A stretch of 64,000 bases of DNA from Kryptolebias marmoratus (taxonomy: Eukaryota; Chordata; Actinopteri; Cyprinodontiformes; Rivulidae): NCBI RefSeq assembly GCF_001649575.2, contig NC_051453.1:16382849-16446848 (forward strand), read 5' to 3'. The notes beneath the pieces are model-generated. The model saw nothing but the letters and a program-made list of their open reading frames with translations. It was not told where the DNA came from and did no database searches. The position numbers were made by a program, and so were the translations under genes. This document shows positions 36,241 to 47,018 of the stretch, one piece after another. Each line of letters opens with the position of its first letter. Positions within the stretch are counted from its first letter, which is position 1.

Positions 36241-39200
36241 ATGGTGCAGAGAGTAGCAGTGATCGGGGCGGGCCCCTCAGGTCTGACCAGCGTTAAGGCT
36301 TGTCTGGATGAGGGGATGGAGCCGACCTGCTTTGAAAGCAGTGATGACATGGGAGGACTGTGGAAGTTCAAGGCAAGACTTTGTTTGAAGCAAACCTACT
36401 GATCACAACTCAGAAGGGCAGAAGAAGTAGTCAGGATTTCCCCCATCGTTTCTTAACGTTGACTGTTTGGCACCTCTTCTCTGCAGGAAGTGTCAGAGCC
36501 CAACAGGGCCAGCATCTACCGCTCCCTTACCATCAATATCTGGAAAGAGATGATGTGCTACAGCGACTTCCCCATCCCAGCTGATTACCCTAACTACATG
36601 CACCACTCGAAAATCCTGAAATACTTCAGGCTGTATGCAGAGCACTTCAAGTTACTCTCACACATTCGCTTCCAGGTCATAAAAGAGCATATTTGATTAA
36701 AAAAATTGGCTGCAGTCTTTATGCATTGTGTGACCTGTAATTATTGTTTTCTATGTGTTAGACCTCAGTGAAGAGAGTCACCCAGAGACCAGACTTTTCT
36801 CGCACCGGTCAGTGGGAGGTGGTCATAGAGAACAAAGATGGACTCGAGGAGAGGCATGTCTTCGATGCAGTTATCTGCTGCTCCGGTCATTTCAACTATC
36901 CCAACCTGCCCCTCAAAGACTTCCCAGGTATAAATGCATGGTGGTCTTAAATAATGCAAAGTGCCTGACTTTCTTGTAAAGTCTTTCAGGGCTGAACAAT
37001 ATAAAAGTAGATTTTTATGCATTAACACGTAATTCAATGTATTGCAGGAATGGAGACATTTGAAGGAACGTACTTCCACAGCTGGGACTACAAGGGACCC
37101 GAGGACATGTACGGGAAGAGGGTGGTGGTCATCGGCATCGGCAACTCAGGAGGGGACATCGCTGTGGAGGGCAGCAGAGTTGCAGAGCAGGTCAGGAAGT
37201 CTTACCGTTTGTCTACCTTAACGTAACGTTTTGATGCCTTTTATCTCCTGTGATATGCCGTGCTGACCGTTGCTTCTCCCCTGCAGGTGTATCTGAGCAC
37301 TCGCAGCGGGGCCTGGGTCATCCGTCAGGTTTCCGACAACGGCCGGCCAGTGGACAGGTTCAACACACGTTTCGTCCATGTCATGTTCAAGCTGGTGCCC
37401 ATGAGTTTGCTTAACTGGCTGGGTGAAAAAAAACTCAACGCCATGTACGATCATGCCATGTATGGGCTCAAACCCAAACACAGGTATGATATTTATATTC
37501 GGGGAGTTGTCTCTTTCCTTTTATAACTTTATTATTTAACAGAAGCAACAAAGTAGTGATGCAGATTTGTACAATTGGAATATTCAGTATTGAAAAAGTT
37601 TGTATTTGTATTGATGAACTTAAAGTGTTTAACAGTAAAACCTCATTATAATGGGGCCAGGCAGTGGGTGAGACATATTAAAATGATAGTTCAATTCTTC
37701 TGAAGGGAGGTTCTGTGGAAATAGGAACAATTAACATCTTATTAGTTATAGACAGGTTTTTGAACAACCTCAGTGTGGAAAATGATTGATTATTTCAGAC
37801 CGACGAGCAAACGGCTAATCTGCTGTCAGGTCGTCAGCAAAACAGGATCAACTCCATGAACAGCGTGTAAAGTTATGACTGATTGGTGTAATGTTAAAGA
37901 GGAATCTTCTGACCCCACTTTGCCTTGTGTAGGAACTGAAGGGACGCTTTAAACAGCGAAATGCCTCCAAATTGAAATGCTTTAATCATTTCTCTATCGT
38001 AAAAAGTTTGCAAAATAGATGTCAAATAACATAATAGCATCTGATTATTCTGCATAAAAATGAATGGCTTGCCAAAAGATGTACCTGATCAGTATAAACA
38101 CAGTTTAAATTCCTTTTTTTTAAATTATTGTTAAAGTATTTTATAATGAATATAGGCTGCTCTTTCTGTCTGTTAAATAGGCTCTTCAGCCAGATTCCAG
38201 TGATCAACGATGACCTTCCCTTCAAGATTTTGTCTGGGTCGGTCCTCGTTAAACCCAACGTGAAAGAGATCCGAGGATCCACTGTGGTGTTCGACGACGA
38301 CAGCTCTGTGGAGAATGTCGGTAAACCATGTGACGTCTGCGACTCGTTAACGTCAAGCACAAACTGAGGGATAAGCTCTTACGTTTTCTTCATTCCAGGT
38401 GGATATGATTGTGTTTGCCACAGGGTACAACTACGATTTCCCCTACTTGCCAAACAATGCCATTTACAAGTCTGGACACAGAGTGGGTCTGTACAAACAT
38501 GTTTTCCCTCCAAACCTGGAGCATCCCACTTTAGCTATCGTGGGTTTTATCCACTCTGATGGAGCCATCATGCCACAAGCTGAAATGCAGGCCCGCTTTG
38601 TCACCCGTGTCTTCAGAGGTAAGACTGTGCTTCAACAAAAACAGCTGTGGTTTTCACTTAAAGATCAAATCGTTTGCTCCTTGTCTCTAGTGTCTGTTGG
38701 CTGCTCTTCATGTTTTTGTCTCTGGCTCTTCAGGACATAAGAAGCTGCCGTCAAACCAAGCCATGATCCAGGCTGTTGAAAAGGACACCAGGAACATTGC
38801 AAAAAAGTATGAACAATGAGTTTTCACATTTTATTGATTAATGAATCACTACCAACAAAAAAGACATTGATGTCAATATCTTTAAATAAGTTGCTTTTAA
38901 GGATGCGAATGTCAGTGAAATGATAAAGTCAGACATTATCGTGACAGTTCAGAAGCTGGGTTCCGTGGAAAGGTTGTGAACAGTTAATACCTTACCTGTT
39001 TTAGACAGCTTTTTGAACTGCATCAATTTAGTTAAACAGAGTTTAGTTCTGACCAGATTGACAAGCTAGCAGCTAACTTCAAAAGGGCCAAGACCAAAGT
39101 GAGGTTGATCAAAAAGCTATCTACAACAGGTAAGATATTATTTGTTTGTAACGTTTCCACAGAATAAAGCTGAGTTGTGAGATTGATTCGCCAATCTGGA

Positions 39201-39826
39201 GTTTAGTCATAAAAAAAAAACTCTAGAGTACTTCTTTTTATTTATTTATTTTTTACTTCTGACATTCTTGCAGCTATGTGGTGTCAAAGCTGACACCCAT
39301 ACAGGTGGATTTTGTTGAGTACATGGACGACTTAGCCAAGGATATTGGAGTTCGGCCCAGCCTCCTCTGGCTCCTCTTCACAGATTTCCCTCTGTTCAAG
39401 AGGGTTTTCTGGGGGCCTGTCACTGCTTACCAGTACCGCCTAATGGGACCAGGGAAATGGGAGGGAGCCCGAAAGGCAATCTTCACCCAGTTTGACCGCA
39501 TGTACCAGCCCCTAAAAACCAGAAAGGTATAAAATTACCATTTATTATTTTATTATTAGGTTCTGAAGCATTTTCTAGAATAATAATAATATTAATGTTA
39601 AATATGTAGCAGGGTTTATCAGAGTCACAAGTTTTGTAAACATCCAGACTATAATTTTTCTGTATGTCTCCTCTAGCTGCAGGTAAATGAGAGTTCAACT
39701 ACAGGCCGCCTGATCAAGTTGAGTTTGACCGTCATGGCCGGAGGAGCTGCTCTCTACTACGTTCAAGTCCGCAACCCCACCATCATCCCTATATTGATGT
39801 CCAAATTTCATCCGCAAACAGCTTAA
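36241..39826 (+). CDS. Flavin-containing monooxygenase, copy B
   Basis: Ten coding exons: 36241-36372, 36487-36675, 36762-36927, 37048-37190, 37287-37483, 38181-38316, 38399-38618, 38734-38806, 39274-39526, 39677-39826; 1,659 nt, 552 aa. Same architecture as copy A, one codon shorter in exon 5. [31 protein letters not shown] and FATGY are intact, with a hydrophobic C-terminal anchor. Coding exon 1 is identical to that of copy A, including 19 bases before it (CTCTTACAGCTCCATC) and the GC donor. Other exons alternate identical and diverged tracts. The intron after exon 6 has a weak donor (AAT|GTCGGT) with a stronger-looking GTAAAC 4 nt downstream that would shift the frame. Role as for copy A: ER monooxygenation of amines and sulfides. 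Confidence 0.95.
37675..37990 (+). mobile_element. MITE-like element, copy in FMO B intron 5
   Basis: 'atgatagttcaattcttctg' followed by 'ggttctgtggaaataggaac' and 'aattaacatctta'. Matches the start of the 45240 copy. No ORF. Right end uncertain. Confidence 0.55.
38930..39185 (+). mobile_element. MITE-like hairpin element in FMO B intron 8
   Basis: The left end ('gggttccgtggaaaggttg', 'taccttacctgtt', 'agctttttgaac') pairs with the reverse complement of the right end ('gatcaaaaagctatctacaa', 'caggtaagatatta', 'cgtttccacagaataaagct'). The whole element could fold as a hairpin. Non-autonomous. Confidence 0.75.
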
Positions 39827-40159
39827 AAGGACTAAAGTGTCTCGTCTTGAATCTCTGTCTGAACAACAGAGACATCTGTCCCTTCTTCCCAGAACTGCAG
39901 CAGGGCTGTGATTTTTGTGCTGCAGTTCATTTCACAGTAAAATGCAACACTGGGAGCAATTATGTCAGCTCAACCTGCACTGAAATAATTGTTCATGAAG
40001 TACTGTAACGTGCAAGAACTGCACTGTTAATGGTGTGTTTTTGTGCTCCTGAACCTCAGCAAATAATTATCTCACCGTAAACATGCTACCATCAACGTAT
40101 TGTAAATGCTTGTATTTTACTATCTTTTTAAATGATTAGGTAAAGTCATGCCGTTTATT

Positions 40160-40165
40160 AATAAA
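40160..40165 (+). promoter_or_regulatory. Poly(A) signal of FMO B
   Basis: AATAAA about 335 bases after the stop codon. Confidence 0.5.
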
Positions 40166-40329
40166 CAGTATTTTTAATGTTTGCAGTTAGGAGTAAGCAT
40201 TTGGTCAACTGAATAATTCACACAAGATGCATGATAAGTAAATTATTCTTTTCTCATTTCCATGTCCACTTCTTTCATTGTGCAGCATGAAATTGCATTT
40301 CAAATTTGAGTTTAATAAAAGGATTAAAG

Positions 40330-40510
40330 TGATAGTTCAGATTTTTTTTAAGTTGGGTTCTGTGGAAATGTTATAAACAATTAATATCTTAATTATTGTA
40401 AATAACTCTTAAAATGACCCCAGCTTTAGGAAAAAGAGTTTAATTCTGAATGGACTGATGAGCTAACAGCCAGTGAGCCACCATGCTGCATGTTCAATTT
40501 TGTCATCAAA
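40330..40510 (+). mobile_element. MITE-like element fragment downstream of FMO B
   Basis: 'gtgatagttcagatttt', then 'ggttctgtggaaatg' and 'aattaatatctta'. Left half of the same family; the right part is lost. A further terminal piece ('cttcaaaagatctgaactat') is at about 41548-41567. Confidence 0.6.
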
Positions 40511-42780
40511 CCCCTAAAGGGTTGTCTTTGCACTTTGTCTGGATTTCCTGAGAAGTCCAATAAACAATTAATACTAAATTTAATTCAGAGTCAAAGTGAA
40601 ATAAACCTCTCGAGTTTAGAGTGGAAACGTAGAGATCATTCTGTACCAACCTGGTAATGTATTGATTTACAAGACAAACTGTTTTCTGTAACACTGATCT
40701 TCTTCACTGCTGCGCCGTTGGGAGATCAGACAAATTTGGGGTCTTTCAACAGTCTCTCAGAACAATATTTTAAAACAATTTAAATTTCTGGCCATCATGA
40801 AAGAATAACATGGGATAACATGCAAAAAGTTACAGATAAATGTAGAAAGATGCTAAATATTAGGAGGTGTTTAACTGGAAGGGACCGTGGAGCAAACAGG
40901 AAATATACACCAGATCAGTCACATCAGTTTTATATTATAGAAGTATCGCCTATAATTTAGCTTCAGATACATTTCTAGAAAAAATAAAATAAACAATATT
41001 CAGTACTAGGTTTTCAGAATCATTACAGGTGCTTTCAAAACAAGTAAAAATGGGAGAATTACCATTAAAAGTCAGGAAAGATCAACTAGCATTGAACAAC
41101 AATGTCAGTCAAACTGTAACATTACCAGTCATTCAGCCATGGATACCCTCTGAGGCAATAATAGATTTGAAATAATTAGAAAAAAACAGAAATAAAAATG
41201 TTATCAATTCAAATACAGTTGTAGGTTACATTAACCAGTATTATGGATATCTAAGTATAGAGATGCATCAAAGGATACCGCTGATCGGCTTGGGGCAGCA
41301 TTCTTTGTTCCTGAGGTTGGACTGAAAATAGGTCTGGTTGATTCACTATACGAAGGTGCTGCTTGCAAGGCTGAGTTTGTGTGCAGCTCCTCAGACTGAA
41401 GAAGCCTTTTAGATAAAAGACAAAACGTTTTCAACAAAGAAGAACTCGTCCAGAGGACTTTATTCAGCCTTGTCAGATATTATACTCATTCGAAAAGCTA
41501 CCTATCACAAGATATTCATTGTTCATAATCTGTCCGCACAGCCTCACTTCAAAAGATCTGAACTATCCCTTTCAAGTATATTTGATAGTAAGTACATATA
41601 CTTATATTCTTTTTTTTACTGTGCTGCATTTCTTGAAGGAAGGCATACTGCGTCACCCTGTGTGCCCAGTTTTAAACGTAATCTCAGAGTATGAGCTGTG
41701 AATGACTCTCAACTACTACCACACCAGATTTTAGTTTAATGTCTGTAAAATTAACCAGGTTATAGCCACGTTTGTGAGCAGTGGCAGCCATCTTGAAGCA
41801 GGTTGTCTCTAAAGGTTAATCAGTTGTAGATGTGCATCCAATGATTATTTTCTGGGAGTTTAATTAAAATCCATCTTTTGATTTATGAGATTTTTTTTAA
41901 ATCATCACCATGGAGACAGGGGATAATATAATTAAAAACAGGAGTTTAGGCTGAAGAATCTTCTCTTTTTTTGGGCTTTATATTGAAGTTGCATTGCAAA
42001 AAAATTTGTTACATCCGTCAGTTAAATTGGGAAAAAAAGAAACACTGCTAAAGTTAGGCTACACAACAAGGATTATTCGGCTGCTGTTAAAAAATAAACA
42101 CTGTATGAACTTTTGAATCAGCTTGGTTTAAAAGGACAGCCCAAAACTGAATAACATGTTAGTCAGACATGAAGACATAACTTACAAAAAGTCCTTGAAT
42201 AATTAGTCTTTAAACAGGATGAGGAAAAACAAGGAGACAAAGATATAGATATTTATAGACTGTAAATCCTTGATTAATGATTTTTTTTCTTTCCATTTTC
42301 AGCAAACAACTCCTATAGCAAATATTTCTTGCCTCATCTTTATTCTTTAACTTCAGCTTAATGACTTTAAATCTCCCTGTTCACAGGAGTGTCCCACTCC
42401 ACAAAAAGGGGTTAAAGTTCGTGCTCGGAAGCACTGTTGAACTCGTTGGGTAACAACAAACAGCTCAGTCTGTGCACGCTCGCAGGCTGTTTCATGTCTG
42501 ACTGCTATGGCACAGCACTTTGAACCAGCTTGCAGGAGGAGGTGAGAACGGCTGACAGACTCTGGCGATTAAAAAAGCTGCTTAGTGATAACAAGAGAGA
42601 GGATTATTTGTGTCTTTGTTTAGTCCAAATGATGGGTACAATAGATTTACTGAAAGTGACGTTTTAAAGCCTTCAGTGGCTTGTGGAGTTGTGTGAAACT
42701 TTGCTCATGATTCTTAGTTTTGCTTTCATGCATGCAGCATTTCTGACTGTTTGCGACTTTCCTTATAGAAGTGCTCAGTC
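40511..42780. other. Spacer between FMO B and FMO C
   Basis: No exon recognised before the ATG at 42781. Contains a Penelope-type terminal motif at about 41395-41465 ('gaagaagccttttagataaa'), a 'gccatcttgaa' repeat copy at 41680-41890, and a possible first-exon donor GGAG|GTGAGA at 42540 for FMO C. No TATA box is evident. Confidence 0.5.
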
Positions 42781-45700
42781 ATGGTTCGGCGTGTGGCAAT
42801 AGTTGGAGCAGGCAGCTCCGGTTTGGTCTGTATGAAAGTCTGTGCTGATGAGGGCTTGGAGCCCGTCTGCTTTGAAAGTGGTGACGACATTGGCGGCTTG
42901 TGGAACTTTAAGGTAAATTTGACCTTGGGGAAGTTCAAGGAAGTGCACAAATCTTTTTGCTCCCTCACGTGTGTGGAACTCAATCATGGATTATGCTGCT
43001 CCTGAGTCATTCGTGAGTCATGTTTATCAGTTTTTCCGTGTATGCAGGAGTCGCCTATACCAGAGCGATCAAGCATCTACCGCTCTCTGGTGGTTAATAC
43101 CTCCAAAGAGATTATGTGCTTCAGTGACTTCCCCATGCCGGATGACTATCCGAACTACATGCACCACTCCCAGCTGCTGCAGTACTTCAGGCTCTACGCT
43201 GAGCATTTTCACCTCCTCAGATACATTCACTTCCAGGTCAGTCATGTTGCATCGCTGCCGTCTTCTCCATAAAACCAGATCTTTAAAATAATGTGTAATG
43301 TTTTTGTGAATGTGTGTGGTGACATTCAGACCACAGTGACGAGGGTTCAACAAAGGCCAGACTTCTCTCTGTCCGGTCAATGGGAAGTGGCAACTATGAG
43401 CAGGGATGGAGATGAAGAGAGGCACATTTTTGATGCCGTTATGGTGTGTTCAGGTCACTATACCCATCCAGCCTTGCCCCTGACTGACTTTCAAGGTACT
43501 CAAACAGATGCAGTATCGTTGTTTTACAGATTATCAAAAGGCTCCTGAATAAAACTATTACTTTAAGCTGTTGCACCATCCCTGCAGGACATGAGACATT
43601 TTCTGGACAGCTTCTTCACAGCTGGGACTATAAAGACGCAGATGCCTACAGGGGAAAGAGGGTGGTGGTGGTTGGCATCGGTAACTCTGGAGGAGATGTT
43701 GCGGCGGAGATTAGCAGATCTGCAGAGAAGGTAAAAACAGGACAATAACAGAAAATGCAGCAGAAGCAAGTTTTATATTTTTGCCTCTATTTTGAAGTAT
43801 TATTTGTGCAACATAAAGCAGTGCAAAGGACAACGAAATGGCTCAATTTTTCCTGTTTCCTTCTCCTTTCTGCCAGACTTTTCTCAGTACACGCCAGGGG
43901 GCCTGGGTGATTGGCAGGATGGCCGGTAATGGCCTTCCTCTGGACATGGTCGGCATCACCAGGTTCAACAACCTCCTATTGCAGCTGCTCCCCAAGACTT
44001 TAGTCAACTGGATGGCAGAGAGCGCCCTGAACAATAAATATGACCACAGACTGTACGGCCTGAAACCCAAACACAGGTGAGGCGTAACAGTTTGGCAATG
44101 ATGACCTCCATTTTTTTTTTTAAAGAAACAAATCAATCAACACTCTAACAAAAGATCTTGTATAAATATTTCTTTTCTTGCAGGACTTTTTGGGCACATT
44201 CTTTAGACTACCAAACTGCGTACAGAGTCGAAATCTTAAAATACCAAGTTTTTATTCTTAAATAGAAGAATTTATAGATGAAGATTTTGGTCATGAAAAA
44301 CGGCAGCCTGAAAAAGGGTGAAAAGTCAAAAACATCACTCAAAAAAATTAAAAAAAAAGCTTTTTTTAGTGGACAGGTTTTCATTTTCTCATTTCATGTT
44401 TTCTAAAATCCACTCATTCTAATGGGTTTTAATTTTTAATTTTTATTTTTTGGCACATAAATTTGAAATTGCCTCTTAATTTCTGTTTGTGGTTAATGCA
44501 TGCATAAAAAATATTTCTTTCAACTATATATAAAGTTAAAAGAAATGTTGAATAAGTAAAACAAAAACATTGTAGTCAGCAAATAAGCTGTATGGGTTGG
44601 GACTGACTTCACTCGTTTCCTCCTTTTTACAGAGCTTTGGAACGAAGGCCTTTGATCAATGATGATCTTCCTGGCCGAATCCTTCAGGGGGCTCTGGTCA
44701 TGAAGCCCAACATCAGAGAGTTCAAGAAATCAGGAGTTGTTTTTGAGGATGGCACCGTTGAAGAAACCATCGACACTGTCATCTTTTGCACAGGTTATAA
44801 TGTGACCTTCTCGTTCCTGCCGTCGGCCATGTCTGATGGACCCGGTGGTGAACTGATATTGTTCAAGTAAGTTTCTTCATGGTGGGCAGAGTTTAAAACT
44901 GAGTCTGATGTTTAACCTACATGAGATCCTGTGTCCTCACATGAAGAGATGGGCTTTCTGTTCAAATTAGACTTGTTCTTATTTAGGGAAACCAGCTTTC
45001 AGCTTTATTGATGTTTGGGTTTTGTTATGTTTTTGAGGTCCTTATCCCAAATGGCCAGATAAAATTAAATAAGTACAACAAACTAAAGCTCAGAACTCTG
45101 GAGGGCAACAAATATTTTTAGTGATTTCTTTCTGTTAATGAAAGACACAAAATTGTACAGATTCTTTAGCATTTGTTTTCAAATAAATGCATGGATACTA
45201 TACATGATTCATTTCTTTTAAATAAAATGATATAATTGGGATAGTTCAGATCTTTTGAACTATGCATGCCACACACAACTACTGAAGTGGGGTTCTGTGG
45301 ATAGGGAATAAATAATTAACATCTTACCTGTTGCAGAGAGAGCTTTGAACAACTCATTTTACAGGAATAGAGTTTAATTCTGACTGATGAATTAATGGCT
45401 AGTCCGAGCAGGGCAAAGACCAAAGTGGATTGCTGCCAACCTTAAACAAATCCAGTCTTAATGATTTCATGGTGGTTCACGCAAACATGAGTTTATAAAA
45501 ACCTTTACACTCCCATCAGTTTTACATGGTTATTTACATAGATGTCTAAAGTTATTTACAAGCACTTATAGCAGCCAGCTGTGCGACACCTTTTGCAGGT
45601 TGAGACTCTTTGAGAAGGAATTTCATAAATCTTTGGCCACAATAACTGTGTAATGTAAAACTGACAGCAAAGTAAACTTTTTTTTATATAAAAAAACATT

Positions 45701-47018
45701 TGCATGAGCCACTGAAATTTTTAAGAAAATAGTTGATTTATGACACAATAATCCGCTTTAGTCTTGGCCCTATTTGAACCACCTGTTAGCTTTTTAATCC
45801 AGTCTATTTATCTTTTTCTTTCAACTGAGGCAATTCAAAGAGCTATCTACTGCAGGTAAGATAATAACTGTTCATAAACTTTCCACTTCAAAAGATCTGA
45901 ACTATCCCCTAAATCATTTTGTTCTAAGATAAAGTTGGAATTTGTTTTAGTTAAAAACTAAGTAAAATAAATTCTATAGTTAGTAATTGTTAACTGTAAA
46001 GGATTGCAATAATACTCCAGCATGCTCAACTGTCTAATACCTTTGTTTTATCAAATGTTATTTACAATTAGGAGTGTATTCTGTTTTTTTGCTTTATGAA
46101 TGAGGACTGTAAAATGTTTTTGTCCATATTTCAGAAGACTGTTTCCTCCATCTCTGCAACATCCCACACTGGCCATCATGGGTCTTTTTCAAGCAAAAGG
46201 ACCAATTATGCCCACAGTGGAGATGCAGGCACGCTGGGCTGTTAGGGTTTTTACAGGTACATCTTCCACACACACACACACACATTTACACACATGCTGG
46301 TGAGTAAAACAGTAGTTTCAGCCAGAGTGTTGTACCTTTCAGGTTTGAGCCATCTTCCATCCAAGGAGAAAATGCTGGAAGTCGTTGAGTCTGAGAGGAG
46401 GTCAAACATCCAGAGGTAGATATTGTCCCCAAACTGAAGGCTGAGTTTCAAATCAGAACAATTACAGATCATATCTTTTTCACCATTTTTCAGATACCCC
46501 TGCCCGCGACAGGCTGCTCTTCAGGTGGATTACATCTCATATCTGGATTACATGGCAAAGGAGGTTAGTGCTCTGTCATGTAAAATTTTATAATTTGTTT
46601 GTATCCCAAAAATTAGATTTTTATGAGAAACTTTTAATCACAGGTGGGTGCTAAACCCAGTCTCCTGCGACTGCTCCTGAGAGATCCCGTGCTCTGGGTG
46701 AAGGTCTTCTTTGGTCCCTGCACGCCGTACCAGTATCGCCTCTCTGGACCCGGACAGTGGGCAGGAGCCAGGCATGCCATCCTCACCCAGTGGGACCGGG
46801 TTACTAAGCCTTTCAGAACCAGAGTAGTCCCAGAGCCAAAGGCCACGAAGTTTGTCCTGTGCTCACCTTGGTTAATTACATTTGGAGGGGCTATATTAAT
46901 AGCCATGTTTTTGTCAAAAGATAAGTTCACACCAACCCTCCAACATTCATATCAGATTCTGGAGCACAGCAATGTTTTTCTGAGGGATCTGTGGTTCACT
47001 ATAACCTCAAAGATTTAA
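42781..47018 (+). CDS. Flavin-containing monooxygenase, copy C (divergent)
   Basis: Ten coding exons: 42781-42912, 43048-43236, 43330-43495, 43588-43730, 43877-44076, 44633-44866, 46135-46256, 46343-46415, 46494-46563, 46644-47018; 1,704 nt, 567 aa. FAD motif [10 protein letters not shown], signature [11 protein letters not shown] and NADPH motif [10 protein letters not shown] are intact, but the usual FATGY reads FCTGY. The segment [17 protein letters not shown] is unlike A, B and D. The hydrophobic [16 protein letters not shown] is followed by about 40 extra residues ending in TSKI. Introns after exons 6 and 9 are at positions not used by the other copies; intron 6 (1,268 bp) contains a MITE-like element. 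Likely an active ER monooxygenase given intact binding motifs. It is the most diverged of the four. Confidence 0.93.
45240..45915 (+). mobile_element. Best-preserved MITE-like element, in FMO C intron 6
   Basis: Terminal inverted repeats GGGATAGTTCAGATCTTTTG and its complement ('caaaagatctgaactatccc') are near perfect. Subterminal parts ('aacatcttacctgttgcag' and 'tactgcaggtaagataataa') also pair. About 675 bp, no transposase. Defines the family seen at 35395, 37675, 38930 and 40330. Superfamily not decided. Confidence 0.8.
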
